DNA of 60,000 nucleotides from Membranipora membranacea (taxonomy: Eukaryota; Bryozoa; Gymnolaemata; Cheilostomatida; Membraniporidae): positions 20,210,948 through 20,270,947 of the forward strand of contig OU612071.1 of the NCBI GenBank assembly GCA_914767715.1, given 5' to 3'. The position numbers were made by a program, and so were the translations under genes. A model generated the notes under the pieces. The model ran no database searches. It was not told the DNA's origin and worked only from the letters and a program-made list of their open reading frames with translations. Position 1 is the stretch's first letter. Every line of letters begins with the position of its first letter. Positions 11,923 to 22,072 of this stretch are shown in pieces.

Positions 11923-12188
11923 TAGCCACTGTTGGCATCGAGTTTTGAGAAAACTTTAGACCCACCCAACTGGGCTAACAACTCATCGGTGGCTGGAAGA
12001 GGGTGATACGATCGTTTCACTGCCTCATTTAGTCTACACAGAGTCTGATTTTGTTGTTTTTCTTTGGGAGCACACCACTCTGTGGGACCCTCGACTTTCT
12101 TTATCACCCCGAGTTTCTCCATTCGTCTCAGTTCTTTGAGCATTGGTTTTCTTCTAGCCGCCGCTACCCTATGGGGATAGACTGACAA
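11883..12188 (-). pseudogene. Gypsy RT N-terminal part
   Basis: About 100 residues with LGVIKKVEGPTEWCAP and the motif A stretch SKLDANSGYWQM. The sequence then jumps directly to the RT thumb (FLGHV, about residue 12 of the next piece). The palm segment with the active site, several tens of residues, has been deleted. Confidence 0.85.
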
Positions 12189-13190
12189 TAAGGAGTTGCA
12201 CCATCTCTGAGTTCAATTTTCACTTCTGTGTCCATGGATCCTAGTCCTGTAAATAACTTCAGAAACTTTGTTGTCCACTCTTGCATTGACACTATTTCAC
12301 CCACAAATGTTATGACTTGTAAACCTGACAAAGTTGGTTTGCCTAGTAACGGAGTGACAAGGTCTTATATCACATACACTGTATCAGTATACACTCTGTC
12401 TGAGTATGATAGTTCTCATTTTTCTTTCCCTACAGTACGCAGCTTTGCATTCCCAGCTCCAAATAACTCTTTACCAGCTGGCAAAAGCTGCAGATTCAAC
12501 GAATCTGCTAAGTGCTTAGGAATGGCCGAAACTGCAGCGCCTGAATCAACCTTCAAGCGGGTTTCTCTCCCATTGATATAAACATCAATAAACCATGCTT
12601 TCGTCGTCTCTGTAATAGTGTCTATGTATTCAGTACTACCATATAGTCAGTCAGATCCAAGGTAAAGGCTGTCCAGAATTATATCTGCTCGCTCCTGGAC
12701 TTCTGCTACTTTCTTATCTGCTTGAAACCTTCTCTGTGGTTTAATTACTTTTCCGCAATGTCCCATCTTTTTACATTTGTTACATTTACTGTCTTCTGCT
12801 GGAAATTTTCCACCAAAGTAAACGGATCACAAATGCGTGTATAGATTCGCTTGAATATTGTGCCATTTGGTAGAACACTAGTATTTCATAAATCACATTC
12901 TTTCCTGGCTCAAAGTACTCGTCAACAAAATTTATTACATTTTTTAGAGTTTTCTTCTTATCAGTTACACTATCGTCAAATACAAACTGATTATAAACTG
13001 GAACAGCATCACTTCCCATGGCTACCAACATGTGACAAATCTTTTCATCTTCTGTTGCCATAGCATCAATACCCTTTACTACTTTATAGATGGCAAACTG
13101 CTCTTTAAAAATTTTCCATTTTGCAGATAAATTACTTGCTGTTTAATCAATGGTCTTCACAAACTTTTCTTGTTTACTTTCACTGGTAGC
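12189..13190 (-). pseudogene. Gypsy gag and protease remnants
   Basis: The gag frame at 13061-12786 starts MATEDEKICHMLVAMG and is followed by a degenerate zinc knuckle at about 12720-12790 (CNKCKKMGHCGK; the His-Cys spacing is collapsed). At about 12520-12580 a retropepsin-like DSGA can be read in the minus frame. Frameshifts and stops interrupt all of it. Confidence 0.7.
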
Positions 13191-13510
13191 CATTTTAGCT
13201 GATAATACTAATCTACGAATAACCTTGTTCTACAGAATATCTATTATACACTATTCTCACTACTTTTGGCTAGGAATGTGACACAATTCCTTTCTGCACT
13301 CTGTGAGAACTTCTGAGATTCAACAAATCTCTCACCGCTTTCTTATTCTGAGACTGATGCTTGCTTTATGACCCGAGCAAATTCAACAAATTTGCTAGAA
13401 TCTGACCTAGCTGTCTTTATAGATTCAATGAATCTCAAATTTCCCGCCATTCTGCCCACTGAAAAATTCCACAAATCGTCCTTGTCTGAATCGAGTTATG
13501 GTAGGTTTTA

Positions 13511-13521
13511 CTCTGACACCA
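13511..13521 (-). other. Gypsy primer-binding site (tRNA-Leu-like)
   Basis: TGGTGTCAGAG follows directly after the LTR end ...ACAACA. This is the usual form of a primer-binding site complementary to the 3' end of tRNA-Leu. Confidence 0.65.
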
Positions 13522-13829
13522 TGTTGTAAGATGGACTCACGGCCAGTGGTTGGTCTTTACAGAGATGCTCGATGGACATAAGGATGGACAGTCTTCAGTA
13601 TACAATATGTCAGATATCTCTAGCAAGTTTGTTCTGGATTCTACTTCACTCGGTCACCATTGATAGTCTCCTTCTCACCTTCCGTGCTCCTAGGTCAATC
13701 CCCTTCTGCAGATTTGTATAAGAGTCTATCTCGACTCTACTGATATTTTTCTCAGACTATTATTTAGTGAGTCCACTTTTACTATCTATAACCGAATTTA
13801 GATAAACGCTGCCACAAATTCTAGTAACA
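13522..13829 (-). repeat. Gypsy 5' LTR
   Basis: On the minus strand the LTR runs from TGTTACTAG at 13829 to CTTACAACA at 13522, about 308 bp with TGTT...AACA ends and a primer-binding site after it. The outer edge is inferred from the TG start; there is no second LTR to confirm it. Confidence 0.6.
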
Positions 13830-14015
13830 GTTAATGATGAAGAACCACAATCAACCAGCGTCGAAGAATCGAAGCAAAGCAGGGGGCAAACAAAAGTCTG
13901 GGGGGGCTCAGACAAGATGTCAGGCAGCGGTGCAATAAAACCAAAAATATATAGTCGCTAAATGTCACAACACCAGAAGGCGTAATTGAGTAGGCTACTA
14001 CTGGGTTTTACTTAC

Positions 14016-14096
14016 AGCAGGATGGACAAAAGTCTTCCGCGTCGTCTTTGTCATAACCTGCTTGTCGCAGCGTTCACAAATAAATATGTTGGTCAC
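14016..14096 (-). CDS. 81-base exon with a CxxC knuckle
   Basis: Acceptor TTCTTAG, 27 codons in phase 0, donor GTAAGT. It reads VTNIFICERCDKQVMT and ends KTFVHPA; the C-x2-C pair suggests half of a zinc ribbon. Phase agrees with the exon at 9673. No upstream exon was identified. Confidence 0.5.
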
Positions 14097-14999
14097 CTAA
14101 GAAAGAAATCAATAATATACTCAATGCAAACAAAATCAATACATTGAGTCAGGCAGAGGTCTTATGTAGGCCTACACATCAGATTTCGATGGGAAGCCAC
14201 AGCCTAGGGTTTTTATATTATTATTACGAAGATGGGTTTAGCCTGCTGTATGTTAGACCATAATGTCACATTACGACAAAATCAAAACAAACTAATACCT
14301 TAATTATTATCATTAAAACATAACTAAGTGCAGAGTAAGAATTCATCGTTGTAGTTTTTAATGCTAACATGTGTCAAATGGTAACAGTCTGCCATATCCT
14401 TTTCATATTTAATGAATATGGGCTGCGGACATTCTGAGTCCATAGAATGAACCAAGCTAGTAGTCATTTGGCAATTTTCAGCTAACAAATAATATGGCAT
14501 CTTCAGTAAAAATCACCAAGGAAATAAAAATTATAACAATTAAACTTACGTTGTTCAATGCAGACTCTCATCTATTGTCTTCGGAATGCATGTTGGTAAA
14601 AAAAGTGATTTAATAAAGTGATGTTGCTGTTACTCCTTGGTAGTACACTGTGCTCAATAATTCTATGTAATAAAGACCCTGTCTGCTATGTAAGGTTGTA
14701 GTATCAAACCTATGGCAATAGTGTGCCTTAGTTCATCCAATCACCTAAACATAAGGATCCCAGGCAACTCGAGCCTTAGAATTTATGAATGAGCAGTACA
14801 GAGTATAGTGTGGCGTAGGGTTAATCCCCATACTAATCAGAGTATCCCTGCTATGCATGCCTATTGTCACTATGCATTTCTATTGGTTGGCTGCAACAGC
14901 TAATCTGATGTTATTGGATGATATGTTATACAACCATATACAGCGTAAATTCCAGCGTAAAAAGTCATACCTCTACATTACCTATATGGTTGTATAATT
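14097..14999. other. No gene seen
   Basis: Unremarkable AT-rich sequence. Upstream exons of the minus-strand gene ending at 7760 may lie here, but no convincing acceptor/donor pair in frame was found. Confidence 0.35.
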
Positions 15000-15217
15000 T
15001 TGAGGGATACACTGCTTTTTTGGGAGGTTCAATCGCTGTCATATAAATAATGTATAATTAAACCTTTTGAACAGACAAAAATCAAAATCCAATCGCCGTT
15101 TTTTCAAGAGGAAGTCAGTTTAATTGCATTTTTATTTTCAAATTTAAAGTGATCAATGGGCAAATGCAATCTCCGGTTTTTTGGCCATGCCTATCCACAG
15201 TGATGAACTCCGGTGCA

Positions 15218-15250
15218 TATAAAACCGGGGGATCATCAAGGCTGGTCAGT
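15218..15250 (+). promoter_or_regulatory. TATA box and TCAGT initiator
   Basis: TATAAAA at 15218-15224 and TCAGT at 15246-15250 place the initiator A (15248) 30 bases after the TATA start, the normal metazoan core-promoter spacing. A donor-like GTATGG follows at 15285, which would give a 37-base leader exon. Confidence 0.6.
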
Positions 15251-15464
15251 TCTGGTTGGAGAGCCCTTGGAGCATGTTTTTCTGGTATGGTATAGATTGC
15301 TTTTCTGGTATCTAACTTAGTTTATTATTCAAGAATAAGAATTGATTTTAATGTCGAAAAGGCATCTCAACTATGAGTCATTAGTAAATTGAATTAATAC
15401 CTACTTGTAACAAAATTCTAAAGAACAATGTTGTGGATAAATTTGATTAGATAAACAAAACACT

Positions 15465-15518
15465 TTTTGTATGGAGTTGCCTTCTTCCTCAACAGGAAGA
15501 AGTTAACTCCATACAAAA
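15465..15518. repeat. Long hairpin in the copy-A insertion
   Basis: Arms TTTTGTATGGAGTT (15465-15478) and AACTCCATACAAAA pair perfectly. After a 2-by-2 internal loop, CTTCTTCCT pairs with AGGAAGAAG around loop CAAC. It looks like a small MITE or a potential pre-miRNA-like fold. Confidence 0.75.
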
Positions 15519-16196
15519 TAAACATGAGCGACAATGAGTAAAAGAGTGGTGTCTATTCTGCTTGGATATTCGGCCCCAAGTGGGTCGAATATGCGACAGC
15601 ATCGATGAAAATGAGCAAGTCTACACATGGCAGGTTGTCATATGAAAGGTATAGGTTATCAGGCATAGGTTGCTCCCTAGATCGAAGGTTCTGGGGTTAT
15701 GATCTTTAAACAGGGGTTATGTTCAGGTGTTTAGATGGGTACTGGCGCTTTGTATAGTATGTATAGGCGCTAACCGGTTTGAAAGTGTAGGGCTGACGAC
15801 CTGTGAATGGGCCGATCAAGAGGTGCGGAATCAAAAGTTGCAACAACATGCTAGTCAAATTTCAATGATGTAGTTATAGTCAATGCCGAGAGTTAGCTTA
15901 GCAATTTGCTCGCCGTGTTGTGAAGGATGTGACATGGGTAGCCTAATTAATCAATTCCGCGGCAAATGGAAATACACACCTGGCGAAAGTAAGTAAAACG
16001 TAACGTTAAAAGCTAAAAATTACCTCTAATCTTCCCTTTATAAACGGTGATTACGATGATATTTGTGCAGCTCTTTACATTCCTCCTATTTATTCTCCTT
16101 ATACACCCTTATTTATTCCCTATTTATTCACTATTAATTACCTATTCATTTGCTTTTTATTCGTCTTCACTGCTGCTCTGTTACTGTCAATACATC

Positions 16197-16565
16197 ATGG
16201 TCAGTTGTCGCGGAAGAGCCGGTAGGTTTTATTGTTATGCTTTGTATTCCTGGTGTGCTAATCTTAATGTCATAAAAATGCGGTGCTTTTGTATGCAAAG
16301 GCGGTGCACTTGTGGGCTGAGACGGCGTCGAAAAAGAAAGTTGATTCCTTCAGTACTATGTTGAATGCAAATCTGTGAATTTGATGAGTGCACATTGAAA
16401 TATGCTGGTGTTATGATGTTCGATGCCTGTGTGTTTTAGGAGCTGTTTCATCATCATCAGGAGATTTGGGCAGGCAAACCCAATCTCAAGAAGCATCTCA
16501 AGCCATCCCATCTCGATCCAGTACGCCCACTGATGAGCTTGTGGTGCGTCTCGAGAGAATACAAG
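16197..16565 (+). CDS. First two coding exons of a plus-strand gene
   Basis: Coding exon 16197-16221 (MVSCRGRA plus one base) has donor GTAGGT. Exon 16440-16565 follows acceptor TGTTTTAG and ends at donor GTACTG. Phase 1 carries across both. The second exon encodes a Ser/Gln-rich stretch (VSSSSGDLGRQTQSQE, later PTDELVVRLERIQ). The promoter at 15218-15250 lies upstream on the same strand, and an acceptor TTTGTGCAG at about 16070 could join its leader exon to this one. Later exons were not identified, and the product is not recognised. Confidence 0.45.
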
Positions 16566-18219
16566 GTACTGGTAATTTAGCTCTTGATTTACGTATTTCT
16601 GTTGCATCGTTTACCAGGATTGATTATTCTACCCGGTACTTGCTGTTATAATTTGTCAATGTCGTAAAGTAGTAGCACACTCTCCATATGTTACTCAAAA
16701 ACCATTTATATTCATATTTGCATCGACCTTGAAGACGACTTAGTGTGATACATGCATGTCTCCTAACGTCACCTTCAAACCTGTGATCTGTGAACCAAAC
16801 ATACCCTTTCCTGTGTGACCTCAAATGATTGTTTGTAACACATAATTTCCTTGAAGCCTGGAGAGAATTTATAACCTAGTGACAAATTAACGCACATAGA
16901 TCTTTTGGCCATGTCTGGAGCCAAATGTAGTGACCAAATTATATATCCATCCAACTAAAACAGATCAATATTTCAGTTGGGCTCAGGGACTGTCCATGCA
17001 AAAACCCTAACTTCGACCACCCTCATGTGCTGCACAATGCAGTTGTTGCTTATAATTATCGTTTGATGACTGATGCTTGACTTGACTATCGAGAAGTTAC
17101 AGCTAGTGAGCTCCTGAATATAATTATAAAACATCTTGTAAATTGTCTGGATAAACAAATTTGTACCGAATTAGTAGGCCCTCCGTGTAAAAGAAACTCT
17201 TTCCATGACTTAATTGGTTTGTTGAGATAAAGTTCTCGAGGCATTGTGTGAGACTATCAGGCGAGGCTGTATGCAAAGACACTGGCCAAGGTCTAGCTCG
17301 ATGTAAAATTCAATAATGAAATATTAGGTTATATGTCACTCACTTCCTTTCATAATCATATATGACTTAATCATGAGAATAAGTTTTATAAGTTTATTTA
17401 TACGATTAAAATTCATCATTTGCACAAAGTAAGTGTCAAACTCAAATTAAATCAACTGTATATTTGACACGGATTAACATGCTGACATAAGAAGATGGCC
17501 CTGTGTTACATGGATAATCGCGCTGCCATGTCATATCTGATATTAGATTTTATACTGATGTAATGCTGATTATATTACTACCTGGTATTTGACATACTAT
17601 ATCATATCATCAGTTAATGTATAAAAACATTTTTTTAATTCATCAATCAATCCTGTTTGTGAAGTTTACAATGAAGACTATGTTTTTTGGTTCAAGTATC
17701 ACTTAAGCACACCAATGACTCATAGTATAAGTACAAGGTATAAATAAACATTCGCAAGAATATACCACATTACAAATAAGCAAGGCAAGTGGCAACCCTC
17801 TTAGTCAGGTTATGCCAATTCAAGAATGCCACAAAAAGACAACCGCTTTGGGTTAAATCATTGACCTCTTTTCGAGATCTACCTGGTATTTGACATACCA
17901 TATCATATCATCAGTTAATGTATGAAAACATTTTTAAAGTATTCACTATTTAATATCACAGATGCACTCTTTATAACAATGACATCGACATGGGTTGTTG
18001 TTGTAAAGGCTTTAATTACCTGTCAGTACTAGTGTTGGCAAAAGTGACAGTGATGAAAAGTGTGATAGAAAATTGGAGCTAGCACATACTGCTCTGTTTT
18101 ACAATGTGACAATGTAAAAAATGATGTGAGAAAATAGAATTACAAAAATTACTAGCTCATTAGACAAGATAGTTACACAGCAATCAATCAAGTCTGAAAA
18201 GGTTTTTATCAGCAGGGGC
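16566..18219. other. Intron or intergenic; one 60-bp direct repeat
   Basis: A segment of about 60 bp with CTGGTATTTGACATAC is present at about 17580-17640 and again at about 17880-17940, in direct orientation with few differences. No other gene signal is seen. Confidence 0.5.
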
Positions 18220-18440
18220 AGTCCTAGTACAAGCTGGAATGAAGCGACCACTTATTGCTGAGATACGCCCGCCTGTTTTGATGCAGTCATAGAAGGCGTG
18301 TGGAGTGTCTGAGCGGATGCGATCGGCGTATCGTTGGCATTGGTGCTCCAGTCATATAATGACATTTTCTAGCCCTGCTGTGTTCAGTCTGATTTCAGTG
18401 TTTTTGATACGCTGGTATATCAGTTAGAGGCAGTGTCTTT
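18220..18440 (-). pseudogene. Coding-like relic, family unknown
   Basis: On the minus strand an open stretch reads NTEIRLNTAGLENVII, one stop, then LEHQCQRYADRIRS and KTGGRISAISGRF. Composition is richer in GC and CpG than the surroundings. It may be a transposase or gene fragment; there is no recognised domain. Confidence 0.3.
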
Positions 18441-18940
18441 GGTATTCGTCCAAGCAGTTATATAGTTATGACTTATGCTCCGAGTGTTTAATCGGCCGTA
18501 ACTCCTCATTATTATTTTACGCTATATTTATTAACATAAATATGTAATGTGTGAGTTATCTGAGCCGAGGTGGTTATATAACGCCAGCCAAGGAAAATCA
18601 TTTGCAAATTAAGGATTTTTCCCTCATTGCAATTTAATTTACATCCAATAAATGTGATTAAAACAGCCCCTTTTCAAATTGCTAGTGACAATATCATGGA
18701 CGGATACAAATATAAGGTTTCTTTTCCTTATTTCAGTTTATCTTTTGAAAGTTTTGATGTAAAGTCATCATTAGTATTTCCTTTGCATTGATTGTGTTTA
18801 TAAACACCGTCATATATGACTACTCGATTCTCTTGGATTGAGAAACTATCTCCATTGCCCAAGATGTCTAGCTAACTTTGCAATATATTATTTACAGTCT
18901 CATTTTCTACACACAGGTAATGTAATATTTGTAAAAATAT

Positions 18941-19030
18941 CTTTGCTTTGATCAACCTGCCACTTGCATTGTGGAGAGGAAAATATTTAATCATATTAAT
19001 TTACGATATAAATTTGTGACCAAAGTAAAA
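18941..19030. repeat. Part of a segmental duplication (with 28515-28595)
   Basis: The two places share CTGCCACTT, CATTGTG and GAGGAAAA in order. Both lie on the same side of the two GPCR copies, so the duplication probably covered the GPCR gene and its 3' flank. Confidence 0.5.
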
Positions 19031-19114
19031 TATTTTAAAGAATCTCATAGGCAGACCTTTACTATAAAGCTATCAAAGAAAGCAATCAAAAATGCAAATT
19101 GAAATATATCTAAT

Positions 19115-19345
19115 GACTTTCAATACAAGCAATTGATCGGACTCAATGCCTATGGGTTGAAGATCCTCATCTCCAATATACGACCTCTAATCAGCTATGC
19201 TGCCCATCATGGTACACACTCTTATCTGACATCAACAAACAAGACTCAAATCAATTCAGAAACATTCTCTCAACATCATCTTTTCCAAGTTCGGCTACAA
19301 AGGCTCATTAGTTGCTATCGATTTGCTATCTCTCAATGATTTTTA
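19115..19345 (+). pseudogene. Non-LTR RT thumb fragment
   Basis: AYGLKILISNIRPLISYAA is the typical thumb motif of non-LTR reverse transcriptases. A frameshift follows, after which QKHSLNIIFSKFGYKGSL reads in another frame. It is a short relic of a different element from the one at 5570-7090, lying within the duplicated GPCR flank. Confidence 0.7.
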
Positions 19346-19779
19346 ATATCGGAGCGATGTCACACTAAGAAGAGGTATAGCAGCTACATTTTTTTTACGT
19401 CATGCTATACCAAAATTTTTTATCCACTCTGAAATAGTACTATAATACAGCCTTTACTGCACTAAAATTGACTGCCAGAGTTAAAATATAAATTTACTCC
19501 ATAAGTTAAGGGGGGTTTTACATCAGGAGTCAACTTTGGAACAAAAAATTCACAGTACTGCTATGATAGTATCACAGACTCATTCTTAGATCTGATTGGT
19601 TGCCCTTTTGCATTTATATATTATAGAGTTTGCACTTATCTGTTGAGCTCAACATCTATGGCATCGATAGTTGTCTTCTCTCAAGTAAAATAACCCCAAA
19701 CTCTGGTTGTAAACCTTGGAAACCTAGGCAGTAAAGGCTTTGTTGTATTTTAACTGCCAATGTTAGTTTCTTGTTTTAC
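19346..19779. other. 3' flank of GPCR copy 1
   Basis: The TM7 and tail present in copy 2 are not found here, so copy 1 lost or never had this part. Confidence 0.4.
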
Positions 19780-19782
19780 CTA

Positions 19783-20400
19783 CAGGGTTAAATTTTTGTG
19801 ATATATACTGCATAATAATAACCTAATAACATACATAGGAATGAGACAAACAAGAGTGATACCACTTATTATCATAATATAGATAACGGCAACAATCATT
19901 CCGCGATCTCTTCGCTCTCCATCTGATACACTTCCCACCTTTCTCATCGATACAAGTTCTCTCATAGTCAGGGGTATGGTAATGATCATTACAAGTAACG
20001 CTGGGAACAGTTGGATTTGGTGCTGGAAAAATAATTTTCCTGCTATAGTTGTTTCCTCCCTTTTCCTGTTGCCGTATCTGACGGCATCACCTAGGCTGAT
20101 AGTGCTGTTCTGGTCATACCTTCCATCTTCTCCGCTTATATTCAGCAGTGATGCTGGCAGATGAGTTGCGTTATCTGACAAAGCTTTAGTTATCTCATCT
20201 GGCATCCCTCCAGATCTCGACTCCATCTCTCTAGTCTTATCGAGACAGCAAGCAATCACATGCAAAGCTATGGCCATAGCCATGATGAATTTCCCAATAT
20301 TTGTCACAACCAAATTGGTTCAGTGCCTAAAGGGATAGCACAACGCCATGAGCCGCTCAAAGCAACCGGCAGCTGCAATGTAATAGCGTAGGTATATACT
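19783..20400 (-). pseudogene. Class A GPCR fragment, copy 1
   Basis: It reads from the end of TM3 to TM6. The intracellular end of TM3 is CFERLMALCYPF, with E-R-L in the place of the usual D/E-R-Y. A TGA stop follows at about 20317. TM4 is GKFIMAMAIALHVIACC, the second extracellular loop has three N-glycosylation sites, TM5 ends in MRELVSMRKV, and TM6 is MIVAVIYIMIISGITLVCL. TM1-2 and TM7 are not seen. It is a seven-helix receptor fragment with an unknown ligand. The in-frame stop and missing helices make it a pseudogene unless upstream exons and a different frame rescue it. Confidence 0.75.
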
Positions 20401-21034
20401 ACTGTGATGGCATGTGTCTCTTAGCAATCTAACACACATATAAGTTGACTCCGTCAATGCATAAATATCTCTGTCAAAAAATATTGTCACTCACTGAAGT
20501 ATATGTCAAAATAGGTTATAGCCAACAAAACCTTTCCGTTTGGTTTAGACCTGAGATCAGGCATCCTCCACAGCACCCCAGCATGGAGTAGGTTTATCAG
20601 CACTGACAAACTATGCCAAGCTGCAGAGCCGTAACTCAACTCACTTAAATATGACATATCTCAGTTTTATACAGAGTATGTTAAGCTTAAAGTTTGACGA
20701 GTCCGATTCAGCGACTTGATCTCAACTGACGCTTCATTCTCGTTACAAGACAATGTTTGTGGAAAGATGTGTCAGATTTTCATCAATCTAATGACTTGAT
20801 CTATATTATCTCCCAACATATTTCAGTGGAATTTTCAGTGAAGCTCGAGCAGTCGTTCAATTTAGAAAACAGAGCTTAAGAGATGTAATGCTAGAAATAT
20901 CATTCAAATTTTCCAGTAGAGAAAATAACAACTATGTTCACTACAACATTTGAATGTTGGACTAGATTTGTCTAAAATTGCTGCATATACAGAACAAGTC
21001 TCGAAGTTTAAAGTCTTGTTTTGTCTTGGAGTTA
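20401..21034. other. No gene seen
   Basis: Unique sequence upstream of GPCR copy 1 and before the minisatellite. TM1-3 of the receptor would be expected here on the minus strand, but I could not read them. Confidence 0.35.
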
Positions 21035-21791
21035 CATCTAAGGAAGGAGGTGTGGTGTATCTGGGGATAGAGGTGTGGTGTATCTGGGGATCGAGGTGTG
21101 GTTTATCTGAGGAGGGCTGTGTGGTATATCTGTGGAAGGGGTGTGGTATATCTGAAGAGGAAGGTGTTGTGTATCTGAGGAGGGGGTGTGGTGTATCTGA
21201 GGAATGAGGGGTGGTATATCTGTGGAAGGGGTGTGGTATATCTGAAGAGGAAGGTGTTGTGTATCTGAGGAGGGGGTGTGGTATATCTGAGGCAGGGTCT
21301 GGCATATCTGAGGAGGGGGGTGTGGTATATCTGAGGATGGAGCTGTGGTACATCTGAGGAGGGGGTGTGGTATATCTGAGGAGGGAGGTGTGGTATATCT
21401 GAGGAGGGGGTGTGGTATATCTGAGGAGGGGGTGTGGTATATCTGAGGCGGGGTGTGGCATATCTGAGGAGGGGGTGTGGTATATCTGAGGAGGGAGGTG
21501 TGCTTTATCTGAGGAGGGCTGTGTGGTATATCTGTGGATCGAGGTGTGGTTTATCTGAGGAGGGCTGTGTGGTATATCTGTGGAAGGGGTGTGGTATATC
21601 TGAAGAGGAAGGTGTTATGTATCTGAGGAGGGGGTGTGGTATATCTGAGGAGGAAGGTGTGGTATATCTGAGGAGGGGGTGTGGTATATCTGAGGAGGGA
21701 GGTGTGGTATATCTGAGGAGGGGGATGTGGTATATCTGAGGAGGGGGTGTGGTATATCTGAGGAGGGGTATAGTATATCTGTGGAGGGGGT
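21035..21791 (+). repeat. GT-rich minisatellite, left part
   Basis: About 34 degenerate copies of a unit of about 22 bp, typically GAGGGGGTGTGGTATATCTG. The unit has no stop in several frames, so long artificial open frames occur on both strands. The Copia element splits the array; the remainder is at 26234-26310. Confidence 0.9.
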
Positions 21792-22008
21792 TATTGTTTA
21801 TACAGTAGTTTGATGTTGTATTTTGGTTTTACCTGAAAAACTCACATGTAATTAGGAGTTATGTTCACACTGTTTGTGGAATTATGTTCCCATTGTCTTT
21901 TGTGTTCTTTGGTGAAAAAGTCAATTAAAGGATTCTTCTTGTTCCCTGAAAAGATTCTTGGTGGTTGTGCCTAAAGTATAGTTCTAAAGAAATCCATGAC
22001 ATCCTACA
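21792..22008 (+). repeat. Copia 5' LTR
   Basis: 217 bp from TATTGTTTATACAG to CATCCTACA, nearly identical to the 3' copy. The start is fixed by the GGGGT target duplication immediately before it. Confidence 0.93.
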
Positions 22009-22022
22009 GGTTATGGGCCCAG
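22009..22022 (+). other. Copia primer-binding site (initiator tRNA-Met, internal)
   Basis: GGTTATGGGCCCAG directly follows the LTR. It is complementary to the anticodon arm of metazoan initiator tRNA-Met (CTGGGCCCATAACC), not to the tRNA 3' end. Drosophila copia is known to prime from a 5' half of that tRNA; this site fits the same mechanism. Confidence 0.85.
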
Positions 22023-22072
22023 TATCTCTATCCCACTGTGACAGAAATATAGCTTAACTTCCAGCAATCAAA

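Larger units (their letters stand above)
9783..13829 (-). mobile_element. Degenerate Ty3/Gypsy retrotransposon, sense to host intron
   Basis: In element order on the minus strand: a 5' LTR (13829-13522), a primer-binding site, gag, protease remnant, RT, RNase H, integrase and a C-terminal tail ending at 9783. Coding is broken into several frames. The RT active-site segment is deleted, and no 3' LTR is found between 9783 and the host exon at 9673. The element lies in the intron between exons 14016-14096 and 9146-9673, on the same strand as the host gene. Confidence 0.9.
15000..15610 (+). repeat. Promoter-bearing cassette, copy A
   Basis: About 450 bp of this segment align, inverted, with 26612-27060. 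The best-conserved part surrounds a TATA box and initiator; a conserved hairpin closes the unit (ATTCGGCCC, loop CAAGT, GGGTCGAAT, about 15568-15592). Copy A has an extra segment of about 170 bp (about 15385-15560), absent from copy B, that itself contains a long hairpin. Confidence 0.75.

Noticed and set aside
15248-15300. Spliced-leader RNA gene (short leader followed by a donor)
   Set aside because: There is a TATA/initiator pair but no Sm-binding site after the donor, and only two diverged copies rather than an array.
20904-21739. Long Pro/Ser/His- or Gly-rich proteins on both strands
   Set aside because: They are translations of the minisatellite, whose unit lacks stops in several frames.
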